A stretch of DNA of 64,000 bases from Chrysemys picta bellii (GCF_011386835.1 NC_088797.1:34347583-34411582); one strand, 5' to 3'. Positions 28,709 to 40,412 are shown, counted from the first letter of the stretch. Notes: generated by a model from the sequence alone, not told the origin. Translations and numbers: made by a program.

Positions 28709-29489
28709 GCATTCAAGTGATTTGTAACCCAACCCCAACCAAAATCTATCACTTGGGCCACACAGTTATGTTTGCTGGATACCTAGGTAGATTAGGTGTG
28801 AATGTAAATAAAAATCTGGTCCTGAAGCCTTTCCCTCCAGCCCCAGCTCATCACTAGCTGTCAGGGAGAGCTCATTTAGACTTCGCTTACAAATCATCAT
28901 TTGAAATTATTAGGTTGGCCATCATCACCGAAATGAATGCACTGACACTGTCATAAAAAACAACAGCTGTATAAGGAAGCTAGTCTATGTTCATACTTTT
29001 CAAATCTATTATACTTTTTTCAGATACATGTATTTTATCATACACTGTATATGCTTTTAAAGTATTAAATGTATTAACGTTTCAATTCAAATTTCCAAAC
29101 ACTAAATTGGCATGTAACTAGTTCACAAAATTGGGGGGGGGGGTGTTGGGAAAATTCAGGGGGGGTGTAGGGAAATCACTGGGCAGAAGGCTCTTTAATC
29201 TCATGGACAAAGGCAGAACAAGATTCAGTGGCTGTGTTGCTGAAGTTGGACAAATTCAGACTAGAAATACTGTGCACAGTGTTAACAGGGAGGGGAATTA
29301 AATTTCACTAGGGATGTAGTGGGGTCTCCATCACTTGAAGCCTTTAAAGTCTCTTTCTAAAAGATACACTTTAGCTTAACCATAAAATATGGACTGGTTC
29401 AGGAACCAATGGGTGACAAAAGCTTGGAAATGTGTTCCAGATGTAGTCAGAATGTGAACCATTGGGTTCTTCTTCTGGCTTTCTCCACA

Positions 29490-29730
29490 AGATTAAAGAG
29501 CCCTCTAGTATTTTCTCACTATGAAGCTATTTATACACTGCAATCAAGTCACCTCTCAACCTTCTTTTTGAGAAGCTAAACAGATTGAACTCTTTAAATC
29601 TCTCACTGTAAGCCATATTCTCTGGTCCTTGCATAATTTTTGTGGCTCTTTTCTTCATCCTCTCCAATTTTCCAACATCCTTTTTACATCATGGACCCTT
29701 TTACCTTATCCCTCTTTAACCCATGAACTA
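29490..29730 (-). repeat. CR1 fragment, antisense
   Basis: CAAGTCACCTCTCAACCTTC and TTTGTGGCTCTTTTCTTCAT are the reverse complement of the conserved CR1 3' coding and tail region. It ends where the palindrome at 29725 begins. Confidence 0.6.
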
Positions 29731-30000
29731 TATCTCCATCCTCTGCATTTATGACCTTCAAATACAAATGTAGGGTTTCCAACCCCAGGGTTTAAAAATA
29801 ATGATTCAGCCTTCAAAAATATTAAATTGTCTTAAAAATAACAAGATACTGGATGCAGTTTTCCAGTATCAATTTCATTATTTTAAGACAATTTAATGAG
29901 TTTTTCAAGGGCTGAATCATTATTTATAAACCGTGGAGATTGGCCACACTGGCAACCCTACATTTGTATTTGAAGGTCATAAATGCAGAGGACGGAGATT
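29725..30000. repeat. Long imperfect inverted repeat (foldback)
   Basis: The left arm from about 29731 (CTCCATCCTCTGCATTTATG, CTTCAAATACAAATGTAGGG) is matched in inverted order by the right arm ending about 29998 (ACATTTGTATTTGAAGGTCA, AATGCAGAGGACGGAGA). Arms are about 130 bp with small differences. No transposon family recognised. It could be a foldback MITE. Confidence 0.75.
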
Positions 30001-30849
30001 GTTCTGGGTAAAAGGGGCATAACAAGAAGTAACAGGCTGGGATGGCGCAAAGGGAAATAAGCTGAATATCAGGACAAATTTAGAGACAGTGAGAAGACTG
30101 AGGCTCAGGCCTGGTCTTCCAAGACAAGAAATGGGAGCCCTATTGCTGTGATCTGACCTTAAGCATTCGTGAATATAGTGAAGGAAATAATTTTGCACTG
30201 GTCCCTATTGTGGATAGACAAGAGAGACTTTAAGAGCTATTGGTCCTTTGAAATCTACTCAGTTTCAGACAAGTAATTACAAGAGTTTTAGGTGCTCTAT
30301 GGACCCAAGTGTCCCCTGCCAATTTGTGTGGTTTCACAACCACATTTTGTTATGTTACTGTCATACCGAGAAGTTAGATAAAAACATAAATACTCTTTCT
30401 GGAAGGTTGTAATGTCACACTACATTATTTCTTAGAATTCAGAATGGTAACACACAAGAACCCCAAAACATTGTGAGACAAAGCAGGCTGCTTCCTAAAA
30501 CAGAAAGGCAAAACTCACCCCACCTTACTCTAGGGTTTCTGTCTGCAAACTGGCTGCTGCTAGGCCCAGATCACTTCTCTAACAGAGCCCCCAGTCTGTG
30601 TGCAGCACAGGAAAACCCCATGAACATTTCAAGGTATTTCAGTACAGTTTTCAATATACCACATCACACATCTACCTTTTTTGCCAGCTCCCAAGATTTC
30701 ATCTCTCTTTGTTGTTTTATGAAATACAAACAAACCTGAAAACTGATTATAGGGAAAGAGATCACGCATGAAACAAATGCGAGGCAGCTGGTATGCTGAT
30801 GCCACAGACTACCAGTATTGTCTCATTGTTTCCTCAATGTTCTCTCATC

Positions 30850-31010
30850 TGTCTGTATTCAATTCTTGTCTCTTGCTTTATACTTAGATTGCAAGCTCTT
30901 TGTGGCAGGGACCGTCTCTATTCTGTGTTTGTACAGCACCTATCACAATGGGGTCCTGGTTCATGATTGTGGCTCCTAGCTGTTATGATAATACAAAATA
31001 AATAATAATC
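30850..31010 (+). repeat. LINE/SINE tail fragment
   Basis: GATTGCAAGCTCTTTGTGGC, TGTACAGCACCTATCACAAT and a terminal AATAAATAATAAT tract. A second copy of the same tail lies at 38665-38750. Probably the 3' end of an old CR1/L3-like or CORE-SINE family. Confidence 0.55.
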
Positions 31011-31247
31011 ATCAAATATACAAAGCAAACATATTTTTCAATCGACAAATTTTCCCCTTCCATACTTAGGTGTTGCTTGTAACAACAGCAACAAAACATC
31101 AATGTGATATGTAAGTTGATAGTGTCACTTTGCAGAAGGAAAAACATTTTCTAACCCAATGTTGCAACTCATGCAATAGTTGGTGTTACTTAAGCCTCTG
31201 CTCCAGGAGTCATGAGAATCTCTGCTTTCATTTAAAAACAAGAGTAA

Positions 31248-31518
31248 GGCCTTGGCTACACTTGCGGATTCACAGCGCTGTTGCTGTTGCAGCGCTGTTG
31301 CGCTGTGAAGCGCAAGTGTAGTCGCGCCGCAGCGCTGCGAGAGCTCTCTCGCAGCACTGCAAGTACTCCACCTCTCCGAGGGGAATAGCTTGCAGCGCTG
31401 CAGGTGCTGATTACACTGGCGTTTTACAGCGCTGCACTCGCTGCGCTCAGGGGGGTGTTTTTTCACACCCCTGAGCGCAGCAAGTGCAGCGCTGTGAATT
31501 GCCAGTGTAGCCAAGGCC
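31248..31518. mobile_element. PIF/Harbinger MITE, 271 bp
   Basis: Near-perfect inverted termini GGCCTTGGCTACACTTGC and GGCCTTGGCTACACTGGC, then GATTCACAGCGCTG / AATTCACAGCGCTG. TAA is duplicated on both sides (31245-31247, 31519-31521). The interior is a run of related GCAGCGCTG motifs. No coding capacity. Confidence 0.88.
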
Positions 31519-31764
31519 TAAGTTTCTAGCCCAATTTAGGCTTGAATAGAGACTGGGAATGGCTGAGCCATTACACACGTTGAATCTATTTCCCCATGTT
31601 AAGTATCCTCACACCTTCTTGTCATTATCACTACAATTTTTTTTTCTCCTGCTGATAATTGCTCATCTTAATTAATTAGCCTCTTTGAGTTGGTAGGGCA
31701 ACTCCCACCTTTTCATGTTCTCTGTATGTGTATATATATCTCCTTAATATATGTTCCATTCTAT

Positions 31765-31850
31765 GCATCCGATGAAGTGGGCTGTAGCCCACAAAATGAT
31801 ATGCTCAAATAAATTTGTTAGTCTCTAAGGTGCCACAAGTACTCCTGTTC
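31765..31850 (+). repeat. Penelope-like element 3' end
   Basis: GATGAAGTGGGCTGTAGCCC, AAATAAATTTGTTAGTCTCT and AAGGTGCCACAAGTACTCCT form the typical 3' terminus of the PLE family also seen at 36165-36260 and 48888-49100. Confidence 0.8.
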
Positions 31851-32486
31851 TTTTCTAGCCCATGTGGCTCCAGAGAAAAGCTGGAGAACATGACCTCCAA
31901 ATGCTCAAAAAGCAGAAAGTCAATAAAAAGACCCCAACATTTATTGTTTTTTAAAATTTCTTGGTTTTGTGTGGCCTGCCTTGTGATATTCGAGTGCTTG
32001 AGGTTGGTGATGCTGCCAACCTATGTGCTGGAATATTGAGTCATAAGGTTACACGGAAAAATTTTTCATGTTTTTAGTACTATATGAAGGAAGAAATTGA
32101 GACATGAGACTATTGATGGGATTAACGGGCTAATTCAGGCCTGTGTTTAACTTTACACTGAGGAGTAGACCCATTAACCTTGGCTGAATAGTTTCTATGT
32201 TTGTAAGATCAGGGCCTTAGTGTTATGGCATCAGAAACACACGTATTTGATTTACCTCTACCAGTTAAGTAGGGATTTGGAATTCCAAGCTCACCCCCCA
32301 ACCCAGTTGCAAAAATTATTTGAAACTAACACTTTAATAAATTTTTGCAGTGTCCTTGTAGCCGTGTTGATCCCAGGATATTAGAGAAACAAGGTGAGGT
32401 AACATCCTTTACTGGACCAATTTCTCTTGGTGAAAGAGATAAACTTTTGAGCTCTTCTTCAGTCTGGAAAAAGTATTCAGGCCAGG

Positions 32487-32695
32487 TCTACGGAACAGAA
32501 CTATATTCGTATAACTGTCACTCAGGGGTGTGAAAAATCCACACCCCCGAGCAATGTACTTATACTGACCTAACTCCCCATGTAGATTAAGGAGTGAAAA
32601 CATTAGCGCTATGATAGGAGCGTCTTCATAAAGCACTACAGCGACGCAGCTGCACCACTGTAGTGCTGCACGTGAACACAAGCTCCCCAGTGTCA
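32487..32695. mobile_element. Probable Harbinger-type MITE inside the minus-strand PLE
   Basis: Starts GGCCAGGTCTACGGAACAG and contains CAGGGGTGTGAAAAATCCAC, a segment shared with the MITE near 44880 (inverted). Right boundary judged from the resumption of PLE sequence (AGTGTCACAGCTAAATACAA); termini are imperfect. Confidence 0.5.
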
Positions 32696-33799
32696 CAGCT
32701 AAATACAAAGTGGAACAGATTGTTTAGCATAAGGAGTTAACCTGGTGTAAAATACCATTCAAGGTGAAGTGAGCACTCAACACCTCTGCAGTCATAGAAC
32801 AAAGGAGGATTAGTGGGTTATAGACTGTTGTAATGAGCCATAAATCCAACGTCTTTATTAAGTCTGTGATTTTTAGTGTCGAACAAAGTTATGAATGTGA
32901 GCTCCCAGGCTTGTCTTTTGAAGATGTTGTACAGGTTTCCTTTGAGGGTGAGGACTGAGAGGTCATATATGGAGTGATTGTTTTGGGGAAAGTGTTCACT
33001 GACAGATAATGTGGTGTTTTTGTCTTTACCATTTTTCTGTGTGAGTTCATCTCAGAGCATAGTGATTGTCTCGTTTCACTCACATAGTTGTTATTGTGGC
33101 ATTTAGTGCACTGGATGAGGTACACCACATGTTGTGACAGGCAGGTGTAGGACCCATGGATCTTGAAAGGTGTGTGGGGGGGTTATTGATCATTGTAGCA
33201 GGGGAGATATGTCTTCAGGTTGTTATGGCAGGGTCTGATGGCACTTTGAGTGGGTAGGTCCTGGTCCATGGGGAGCTTATTTCTCATATTGAGCTTAGTG
33301 AGGTTGTGGGCTTGTTTGAAGGCCTGAAGAGAGGTTTCAGGAAAGATATCTTTCAGGATGTGGGCCTCATTGAGTATGGATTGTAATTATTTAATGATCC
33401 CCAGTAGGGTTCCAGTACGGGATGGTACATGATAACTAGTTTATGTGCTCAGAGGGATGTTTTTCTTGTCCTTGTTGAAGCAAGTTCTCTTGAGGTATTT
33501 GGGTGGCCCATTCCATTAAGCAATCTACTTCTCTGGTGGAGTGTCCTTGTCTGGAGAAGATGGTTTTAAGTGTGTTAAGGTGTGCATCCCAGACTTTCTC
33601 TTCAGAGCATATTCTGTAGTATGTGAGTGCCTGGCTGTAGAGAACAGATTTCTTGGTGTGTTTGGTGTGGTTACTGGAACTGTGAAGGTAGCTGAGGTGA
33701 TCTGTGGGTTTCTTGTATATAAGTTGTCTTAAAGGTTCCATTGCTTAAGCTGATCATGGTGTCCAGGAAGTTGATGCTGGTTGTGGGCATGTTCTAGAG

Positions 33800-34131
33800 C
33801 AGTGGTTCTCAAAGCTGGTCTGCCGCTTGTTCAGGGAAAGCCCCTGGTGGGCCGGGCCGGTTTGTTTACCTGCTGCGCCCGCAGGTTCGGCCGATCCCGG
33901 CTCCCACTGGCCGCGGTTCGCCGCTCCAAGCCAATGGGGGCTGCGGGAAGGGCGGCCAGCATATCTCTCGGTCCGCGCCACTTCCCGCAGCCCCCATTGG
34001 CCTGGAGCGGCAAACCGCGGCCAGTGGGAGCCGGGATCAGCCGAACCTGCGGACGCGGCAGGTAAACAAACTGGCCCGGCTGGCCAGGGGCTTTCCCTGA
34101 ACAAGCGGCAGACCGGCTTTGAGAACCACTG
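33800..34131. mobile_element. Palindromic hAT MITE, 332 bp, perfect TSD
   Basis: Termini CAGTGGTTCTCAAAGC in both orientations; TTCTAGAG on both sides (33792-33799, 34132-34139). The whole element is an almost complete palindrome, GC-rich (GGGAAAGCCCCTGG, CCAATGGGGGCTGCGGGAAG). Inserted into the minus-strand PLE. Confidence 0.93.
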
Positions 34132-34948
34132 TTCTAGAGAGAGTTTGGTGGATGATGGTAGAAATCTATGAGGGAGCTTAGGTTGCCTGTCCAGAGGCTG
34201 AAAATATTATTGATGTATACCATTGGCTTTGTGGTGCATTTGTCCAGAAATTTTTCCTCAAGGTGTCCTATGAAGAAGTACCCATAGCTGTTCCTATGGT
34301 TTGGACAAAGTGTTTGTTGTTGAATGTAAAGTTGTTGTGGGTGAGGATGAAATGGATGAGTTTGGTGACGTGTTTGGGGTGGATATCTGAGTGTTGTCCA
34401 TTGTCTTGTGTCTTTGAGGCGGGCAGTGATGCCGTCGTGAGGGTTGTCGGTGTACGAAGAGGTAACATCCGTAGTGGCAAGAATAGTATTCTGAGGGTGG
34501 TGGTTAATGTTGTGGAGTTTCTGGAAGAAGTTGTCTGTGTCTGGAGGAAACTGGCCCTTTGTACATGGAGTGGTTTGAGGATGGTTTCTGTAAGTCCTAA
34601 TATTCCTTTAGTAAGAGTGCTATGGCCAGATATGATGGGTCTGCTTGGGTTCCCTTGTTTGTGTCTCTTGGGAAGCATGTAGAAGGTCCTTGGGGTAGGT
34701 TTGTGGGGGATGAGGTTGTAGAGCTTCTTTTGAAGTTGTTTGGGGAAAGGTTTGATTATATCCTTACATTCCTGGGTGAATGATAGTGTGGGGACTTGAG
34801 TTCTTTATAGTAGGTGGTGCTGGAGAGTTGTCAGTTGGCCTCACTAACATAGTCATCATGGTTGAGGACCACTGTGATGTCCACATTGTCTGCTGCTTTG
34901 ATTGCTACCTGGTGGCTGGATTTCAGGGACTATATAGTCAGTGTTTTT

Positions 34949-36169
34949 CCCACGGAAAAGAGGCCCTTGAAGAATTCCACCTGGACTTCAACAATTTCCA
35001 CCCCACCATCAACCTCAGTCTGGACCAGTCCACACAAGAGATCCACTTCCTGGACACTACAGTGCAAATAAGTGATGGTCACATAAACACCACCCTATAC
35101 TGGAAACCTACTGACCGCTATACGTACCTACATGCCTCCAGCTTCCATCCAAGACACATCACGCGATCCATTGTCTACAGCCCTAAGATACAACCGAATT
35201 TGCTCCAACCCCTCAGACAGAGACAAACACCTACAAGATCTCTATCAAGCATTCTTAAAACTACAATACCCACCTGGGGTAGTGAGGAAACAGATTGACA
35301 GAGCAAGACTGGTACCCAGAAATCACCTACTACAGGACAGGCCCAACAAGGACAATAACAGAACACCACTGGCCATCACATACAGCCCCCAGCTAAAACC
35401 TCTCCAGCACATTATCCACGATCTACAACCTGTCCTGGAAAATGATCCCTCACTCTCACAGACCTTGGGAGGCAGGCCAGTCCTCGTTTACAGACAACCC
35501 CCCAACCTGAAGCAAATACTCACCAGCAACTACACACCACACCACAGAAACACCAACCCAGGAACCAATCCCTGTAGCAAACCTCGTTGCCTATTCTGTC
35601 CCCATATCTACTCTGGTGGCACCATCAGAGGACCCAACCACATCAGCCACACCATCAAGGGCTCATTCACCTGCACATCTACTAATGTTATAGATGCCAT
35701 CATGTGCCAGCAATGCCCCTCTGCCATGTACATTGGCCAAACCGGACAGTCCCTCCGCAAAAGAATAAATGGACACAAATCGGACATCAGGAATGGTAAC
35801 ATACAAAAGCCAGTAAGTGAACACTTCAATCTCCCTGGTCATTCTATTACTGATTTAAAAGTCACTATTATTGAACAAAAAAACTTCAGAAACAGACTTC
35901 AAAGAGAAACAGCAGAACTAAAATTCATTTGCAAATTTAACACCATTAATTTGGGCTTGAATAGGGACTGGGAGTGGCTGGCTCATTACAGAAGCAGCTT
36001 TTCCTCTCCTGGAATTGAACACCTCCTCATCTATTATTGGGAGTGGACTACATCCACCCTGATTGAATTGGCCCTGTCAACACTGGTTCTCCACTTGCGA
36101 AGTAACTCCCTTCTCTCCATGTGTCAGTATATAATGCCTGCATCTGTAACTTTCACTCTATGCATCTGA
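34949..36169 (+). pseudogene. PLE reverse-transcriptase C-terminus and GIY-YIG endonuclease
   Basis: Begins inside the RT just after the catalytic box (HGKEALEEFHLDF), shifts frame near 35130-35290, then runs open to 36169. A Cys-rich linker (CSKPRCLFCPH) precedes the GIY-YIG nuclease, whose core reads MYIGQTGQSLRKRINGHKSD (near 35728). The final part (INLGLNRDWEWLAHY) is the usual PLE C-terminus. The YIG/GQT core residues are intact; the 5' RT domain is missing from this half. Confidence 0.85.
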
Positions 36170-36285
36170 AGAAGTGAGGTTTTTACCCACGAAAGCTTAT
36201 GCCCAAATAAATCTGTTAGTCTTTAAGGTGCCACCAGACTCCTTGTTGTTTTTGTAGATACAGACTAACAGATACGCCCTGATAC

Positions 36286-38117
36286 TTGACACCATGCAAG
36301 GCACTAAATTTAGCCGTATGGAGTGGAAATCCATCAACCTCAACAAAAAACTTGCATAGATACAGACAGACATCATCTTCCTCTCCAAAATGCAAACAGA
36401 TGGACATCATACCAAATGGACTGAAGGTAAAAAATCCACTGCAATCGACATACTACACTGACTATGGTGAGAGATTGTGCCACACACTCTCAAAGAAACT
36501 GAGGAACCACCTGATCACCATCCTGTACAGCAGACAGGAGAAGATCAAGAATGAGCTCTCAGAACTGGAGACTCTCATACAATACCAACCTTCCACACAA
36601 ACTTCCACGTGTCTGGACTTTACAAAAATGAGACAAGCCATTTACAATGCACACTTCACTTCTCTACAGAGGAAAAAGGACAGTAAGCTATCTAAACTCC
36701 TACCTGCCACAGGGGGCTACAACAGTGGTACCCTCAACTCATCTAACAACATTGTCAATCTTTCCAACCACACACTTAGCCCAGCAGAAGAGTCTGTCCT
36801 ATTTTGGGGACTCTCTTTCTGTTCCACCATCCCCACGAACATGATACAGTTCTGCGGTGATCTGGAAGCCTACTTCCGTCGTCTCCGACTCAAGGAATAT
36901 TTTCAACGCACCACTGAACAGTGCACTGACCCACAGGAACCCTCCTACCAACACTACAAGAAGAAGAACTCTGGGTGGACTCCTCCTGACGGTCGAAATG
37001 ACAGACTGGACCTCTACATAGAGTGCTTCCGCAGACGTGCACAGGCTGAAATTGTGGACAAACAACATCACTTATCCCATAACCTCAGCCGTACAGAACG
37101 CAATGCCATCCACAGCCTCAGAAACAACTCTGACATTATAATCAAAGGGGCTGACAAAGGAGGTGCTGTAGTCATAATGAACAGGTCGGATTCCTGGAGG
37201 CTGCCAGGCAACTCTCCAAGACCACATTCTATAGGCCACTATCCTCTGATCCCACTGAGGAATACCAAAAGAAACTACACCATCTGCTCAAGAAATTCCC
37301 GGCTACAGTACGGGAACAAATCTACATGGACACCCCCCCCCCAGAACCCCGACCAGGGGTATTCTATCTGCTACCCAAGATCCATAAACCCGGAAACCCT
37401 GGACGCCCCATCATCTCAGGCATTGGCACTCTTACAGCAGGATTATCTGGCTATTTGGACTCTCTCCTCAGACCCTATGCTACCAGCACTCCTAGCTATC
37501 TTCGAGACACCACCGATTTCCTGAGGAAACTACAATGCATTGATATTCTTCCTGAAAACACCATCCTGGCCACCATGGATGTAGAAGCACTTTACACCAA
37601 TATTCCACATGAGGATGGACTACAAGCTGTCAGGAACAGTATCCCTGATGAGGCCACGGCACACCTGGTGGCTGAGCTTTGTGACTTTGTCCTCACCCAC
37701 AACCACTTCAGATTTGGGGACAACTTATACCTTCAAGTCAGTGGTACTGCTATGGGTACCCGCATGGTCCCACAGTATGCCAACATTTTTATGGCTGACT
37801 TAGAACAACGCTTCCTCAGCTCTCGTCCGCTAGTGCCCCTCCTCTACTTGTGCTACATTGATGACATCTTCATCATATGGACCCACGGAAAGGAGGCCCT
37901 TGAAGAATTCCACCTGGACTTCAACAATTTCCACCCCACCATCAACCTCAGCCTGGACCAGTCCACACAAGAGATTCACTTCCTGGACACTACAGTGCAA
38001 ATAAGTGATGGTCACATAAACACCACCCTATACTGGAAACCTACTGACCGCTATACGTACCTACATGCCTCCATCCAAGACACATCATGCGATCCATTGT
38101 CTACAGCCAAGCCCTAA
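36286..38117 (+). pseudogene. PLE N-terminus and reverse transcriptase, frameshifted
   Basis: A likely start ATG lies at 36295. The N-terminal domain runs in one frame to about 37330, where a run of C (about 37330-37341) changes the frame. The RT then continues with GRPIISGIGTLTAG, TMDVEALYTNIPHEDGL, GTAMGTRMVPQYAN and the catalytic LCYIDDIFIIW near 37847. Past this comes the second pseudo-LTR copy and a MITE. RT motifs are intact apart from the frameshift. Confidence 0.85.
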
Positions 38118-38414
38118 GGGTACGTCTTCACTACCCGCCGTATCGGCGGGTAGCAATCGATTTATCCAGGATCGATATATCGCGTCTCGTTAAGACGCGA
38201 TATATCGATCCCCGAACGCGCTCACCGTTGACTCCGGAACTCCACCAGAGCGAGCGGCGGTAGCGCAGTCGACGGGGGAGCCGCAGCCGTCGATCCCGTG
38301 CTGTGTGGACCCCAGGTAATTCGATCCAAGATACTTCAACTTCAGCTACGCTATTCACATAGCTGAAGTTGCATATCTTAGATCGACTCCCCCCCCCCCA
38401 ATGTAGACCAGCCC
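38118..38414. mobile_element. Harbinger-type MITE inside the PLE pseudo-LTR
   Basis: Comparison with the other pseudo-LTR copy shows the insertion precisely: TAA at 38115-38117, then GGGTACGTCTTCACTAC to AATGTAGACCAGCCC, then TTA at 38415. The interior has short palindromes (GATCGATATATCGCGTC / GACGCGATATATCGATC). Confidence 0.85.
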
Positions 38415-39195
38415 TTAGATACAACCGAATTTGCTCCAACCCCTCAGACAGAGACAAACACCTACAAGATCTCTATCAAGCATATTAACATATTACTTCA
38501 TTTAACAAGGAGAACTGTAATAGAAAATTCTATTTTAGTGCAACACAGCTGAGTTCATGTCATGGCAGATCCTTCACTTCTGAAATGTTCTGATTGTTGA
38601 GTTCTGATTATGATCTTGTCTGGGGTAGCACCTGGAGGCCTAACTGCTGAACAGACTTATACTTTAGATTGCGAGCTCTTTGGGGTAGGGACTGTCTCTT
38701 TGTTCTGTGTTTGCAGTGCCTAGTACAATGGGATCCTGGTCCACAGAAGCCCTGAGCGTGGTGGCGGGGAGATTGGGGGAGCCTGGTATGGGAGAAGGTG
38801 GACACAAAGTCCCTGACATGGGGGGAAAGGTTGGAATGGGAGGAATAGGGGCACACAGAGAACCCCTTACATGAGAGGGAAAATGGGGGACCCTGCTATG
38901 GGAGGAGGGGGGTATGGAGAGCATGCAGAACCCTTGGCAGGGGGGAAAATGGATGAGTTGCACAGGGTTCTTGCAATTGAGGGATATACAAAGGTGTCAC
39001 AAAGGGAGCTTGTGAGGGAATGGAGGGGTGCAAGAAGCCCCTGGTGTGTACAATGAACTTGGCCTACACAACTACAGATGGGGTGACCCCCGGTACAAAA
39101 TAGGGTAACATAGAGACTGTCCCTGCCTCCCGGAGTTTACAATCTAAACAAACCCTTGGCTGCTGAACTGTAATGTTGAATTAATAACATTAGTC

Positions 39196-39494
39196 CAGTG
39201 TTTCTCAAACTTCATTGCACTACGACCCCCTTCTGACAACAAAACTACTACATGCCTCCATGCCCTGTGTTACTCTAGAATCAGGGACGGCATTAGGGGG
39301 TGGCAAGCAGGGCAATTGCCTAGGGCCGCATGAAGCTAAGTTTCTCGGGCTTCAGCTTCAGCCCCAGGCAGCAGGGCTTGGGCTTGGGCTTTCTGCCCTG
39401 AGCCCCAGCAAGTCTAACGCCGGCCCTGGTGACCCCAATTAAAACAAACTCACGACCTATTTTGAGGTCGTGACCCACAGTTTGACAACTGCTG
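39196..39494. mobile_element. hAT MITE with a second element inside
   Basis: Starts CAGTGTTTCTCAAAC, ends GTTTGACAACTGCTG; flanks CATTAGTC (39188-39195) and CACTAGTC (39495-39502), 7 of 8 matching. About 39282-39428 (CAGGGACGGCATTAGG to ACGCCGGCCCTGG) is a nested member of the CAGGGCCGGC family. Confidence 0.75.
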
Positions 39495-39711
39495 CACTAG
39501 TCTTTTCAGGAAGCTTGTAAATTCCTCAAACACACCCTTTGGGCGTCTCCACCTCCCAGCATACGTAGCAATGGCCACACTTGGTCTGTTTAGTTCACCG
39601 TGCTGTCTCCACCAGAGCTCAGTAGCTTTAGAGAAAGGTGTAAAAATCCCACGGATGACTGTGTAGTAAAAAGCACAGGAGAGTGATTTCTTTCCAGTAC
39701 CTGTCACTTTG

Positions 39712-39999
39712 ACCTGGCCTATACTTAAAACTTATATTGGGCAGAGCTATGTCTGTCAGGATGTGAACAGCCCCCAGCCAAGCTGACACAGCTATGCTGA
39801 CAAACCCCCTGGTATAGGTGCAGCTATGTTGAGAACAGAGGGCTTCTGCTGGCATAGCTAACATCATTGGGGGTGAGGGTCCTACTACACCAATGGAAAA
39901 ACTCCTTCTGTCAGTCTAGGCTGCGTCCACACTGGCATAGCTATCCCAACATAGGAGCTGTAGTGTTGACTAGCCTTCATGTCTGCTCTCTGTCCTGAA
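39712..39999. repeat. MITE remnants
   Basis: Stretches such as GGCATAGCTA, GTGCAGCTATG and GGCTGCGTCCACACTGGCAT belong to the same class of short inverted-repeat MITEs seen elsewhere in this window. Ends are not clear enough to place. Confidence 0.4.
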
Positions 40000-40412
40000 A
40001 TAAGAGACTTTGGGCATGGCTACACTTGTGTGTTAGAGCGCATTAAAGCAGCCCTGTGCGCTCGAACTCACGATGCGTCCACACTGGCAAGGCATGTAGA
40101 GCGCTCTGACTCCGCAGCTAGAGCGCTCCTGGTAATTCACTTTGGTGAGTGGAATAACGTTTGATGTGCTCCTGCTGGAGCGCCGCAGCGCCAGTGTGGA
40201 TGCCCTGGTCTGTTAATGCGCTCTCATCAGCCTCCAGAACTGTCCCACAATGCCTGTTCTAGCCACTCTGTTAATCACTTTGAACTCTACTCCCCTGCCC
40301 TCAGGTGACCAACCGTCAGACCCGTCCTTTAAATTCTCTGGGAATTTTGAAAATCCCCTTCCTGTTTGCACAGCCAGGCGTGGAGTGCTCTCAGCGAATC
40401 TTTCCAGGTGAC

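Larger units (their letters stand above)
24130..29181 (-). mobile_element. 5-kb hAT DNA transposon carrying a transposase gene and a nested CR1
   Basis: The element is bounded by a perfect 8-bp target duplication GGCAGAAG (24122-24129 and 29182-29189). Its ends are CAGTGGCTTACCC and, inverted, CAGTGATTTCCCT, with a G-run just inside each end. It carries a minus-strand hAT transposase (24440-26430). A CR1 LINE fragment (about 26700-27915) has inserted in the 5' part, so the uninterrupted transposon would be about 3.8 kb. It lies in the HNRNPUL2-TTC9C intergenic desert. Confidence 0.9.
32345..34948 (-). mobile_element. Decayed Penelope-like retroelement, minus strand
   Basis: Minus-strand coding remnants in order: the start of the reverse transcriptase near 34850, RT body around 34678-34268 (GNPSRPIISG, QTIGTAMGTS), a linker at 33741-33436, and a GIY-YIG endonuclease at 33128-32889 (CTKCHNNNYVSETRQSL). 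The usual GQT of the endonuclease has become SET. The 3' end near 32345-32480 matches other PLE tails here. Two transposons have landed in it (32487-32695 and 33800-34131), and the plus-strand PLE begins exactly where it stops. Heavily mutated. Confidence 0.8.
34949..38483 (+). mobile_element. Penelope-like element in partial-tandem (pseudo-LTR) form
   Basis: About 300 bp is repeated at both ends: 34949-35252 and 37882-38483, the second copy being longer because of a 297-bp MITE at 38118-38414. Between them, reading left to right, come the RT C-terminus and GIY-YIG endonuclease (to 36169), a 3' UTR ending in the PLE terminus (TTAGTCTTTAAGGTGCCACC), and then a new 5' part (from about 36286) running through the RT to just past its YIDD box. 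This permuted tandem is the arrangement described for Penelope. No flanking target duplication is obvious. It abuts the minus-strand PLE at 34948. Confidence 0.85.

Noticed and set aside
34263..34682. Plus-strand 139-codon frame as a gene
   Set aside because: It is the antisense of the decayed PLE reverse transcriptase.
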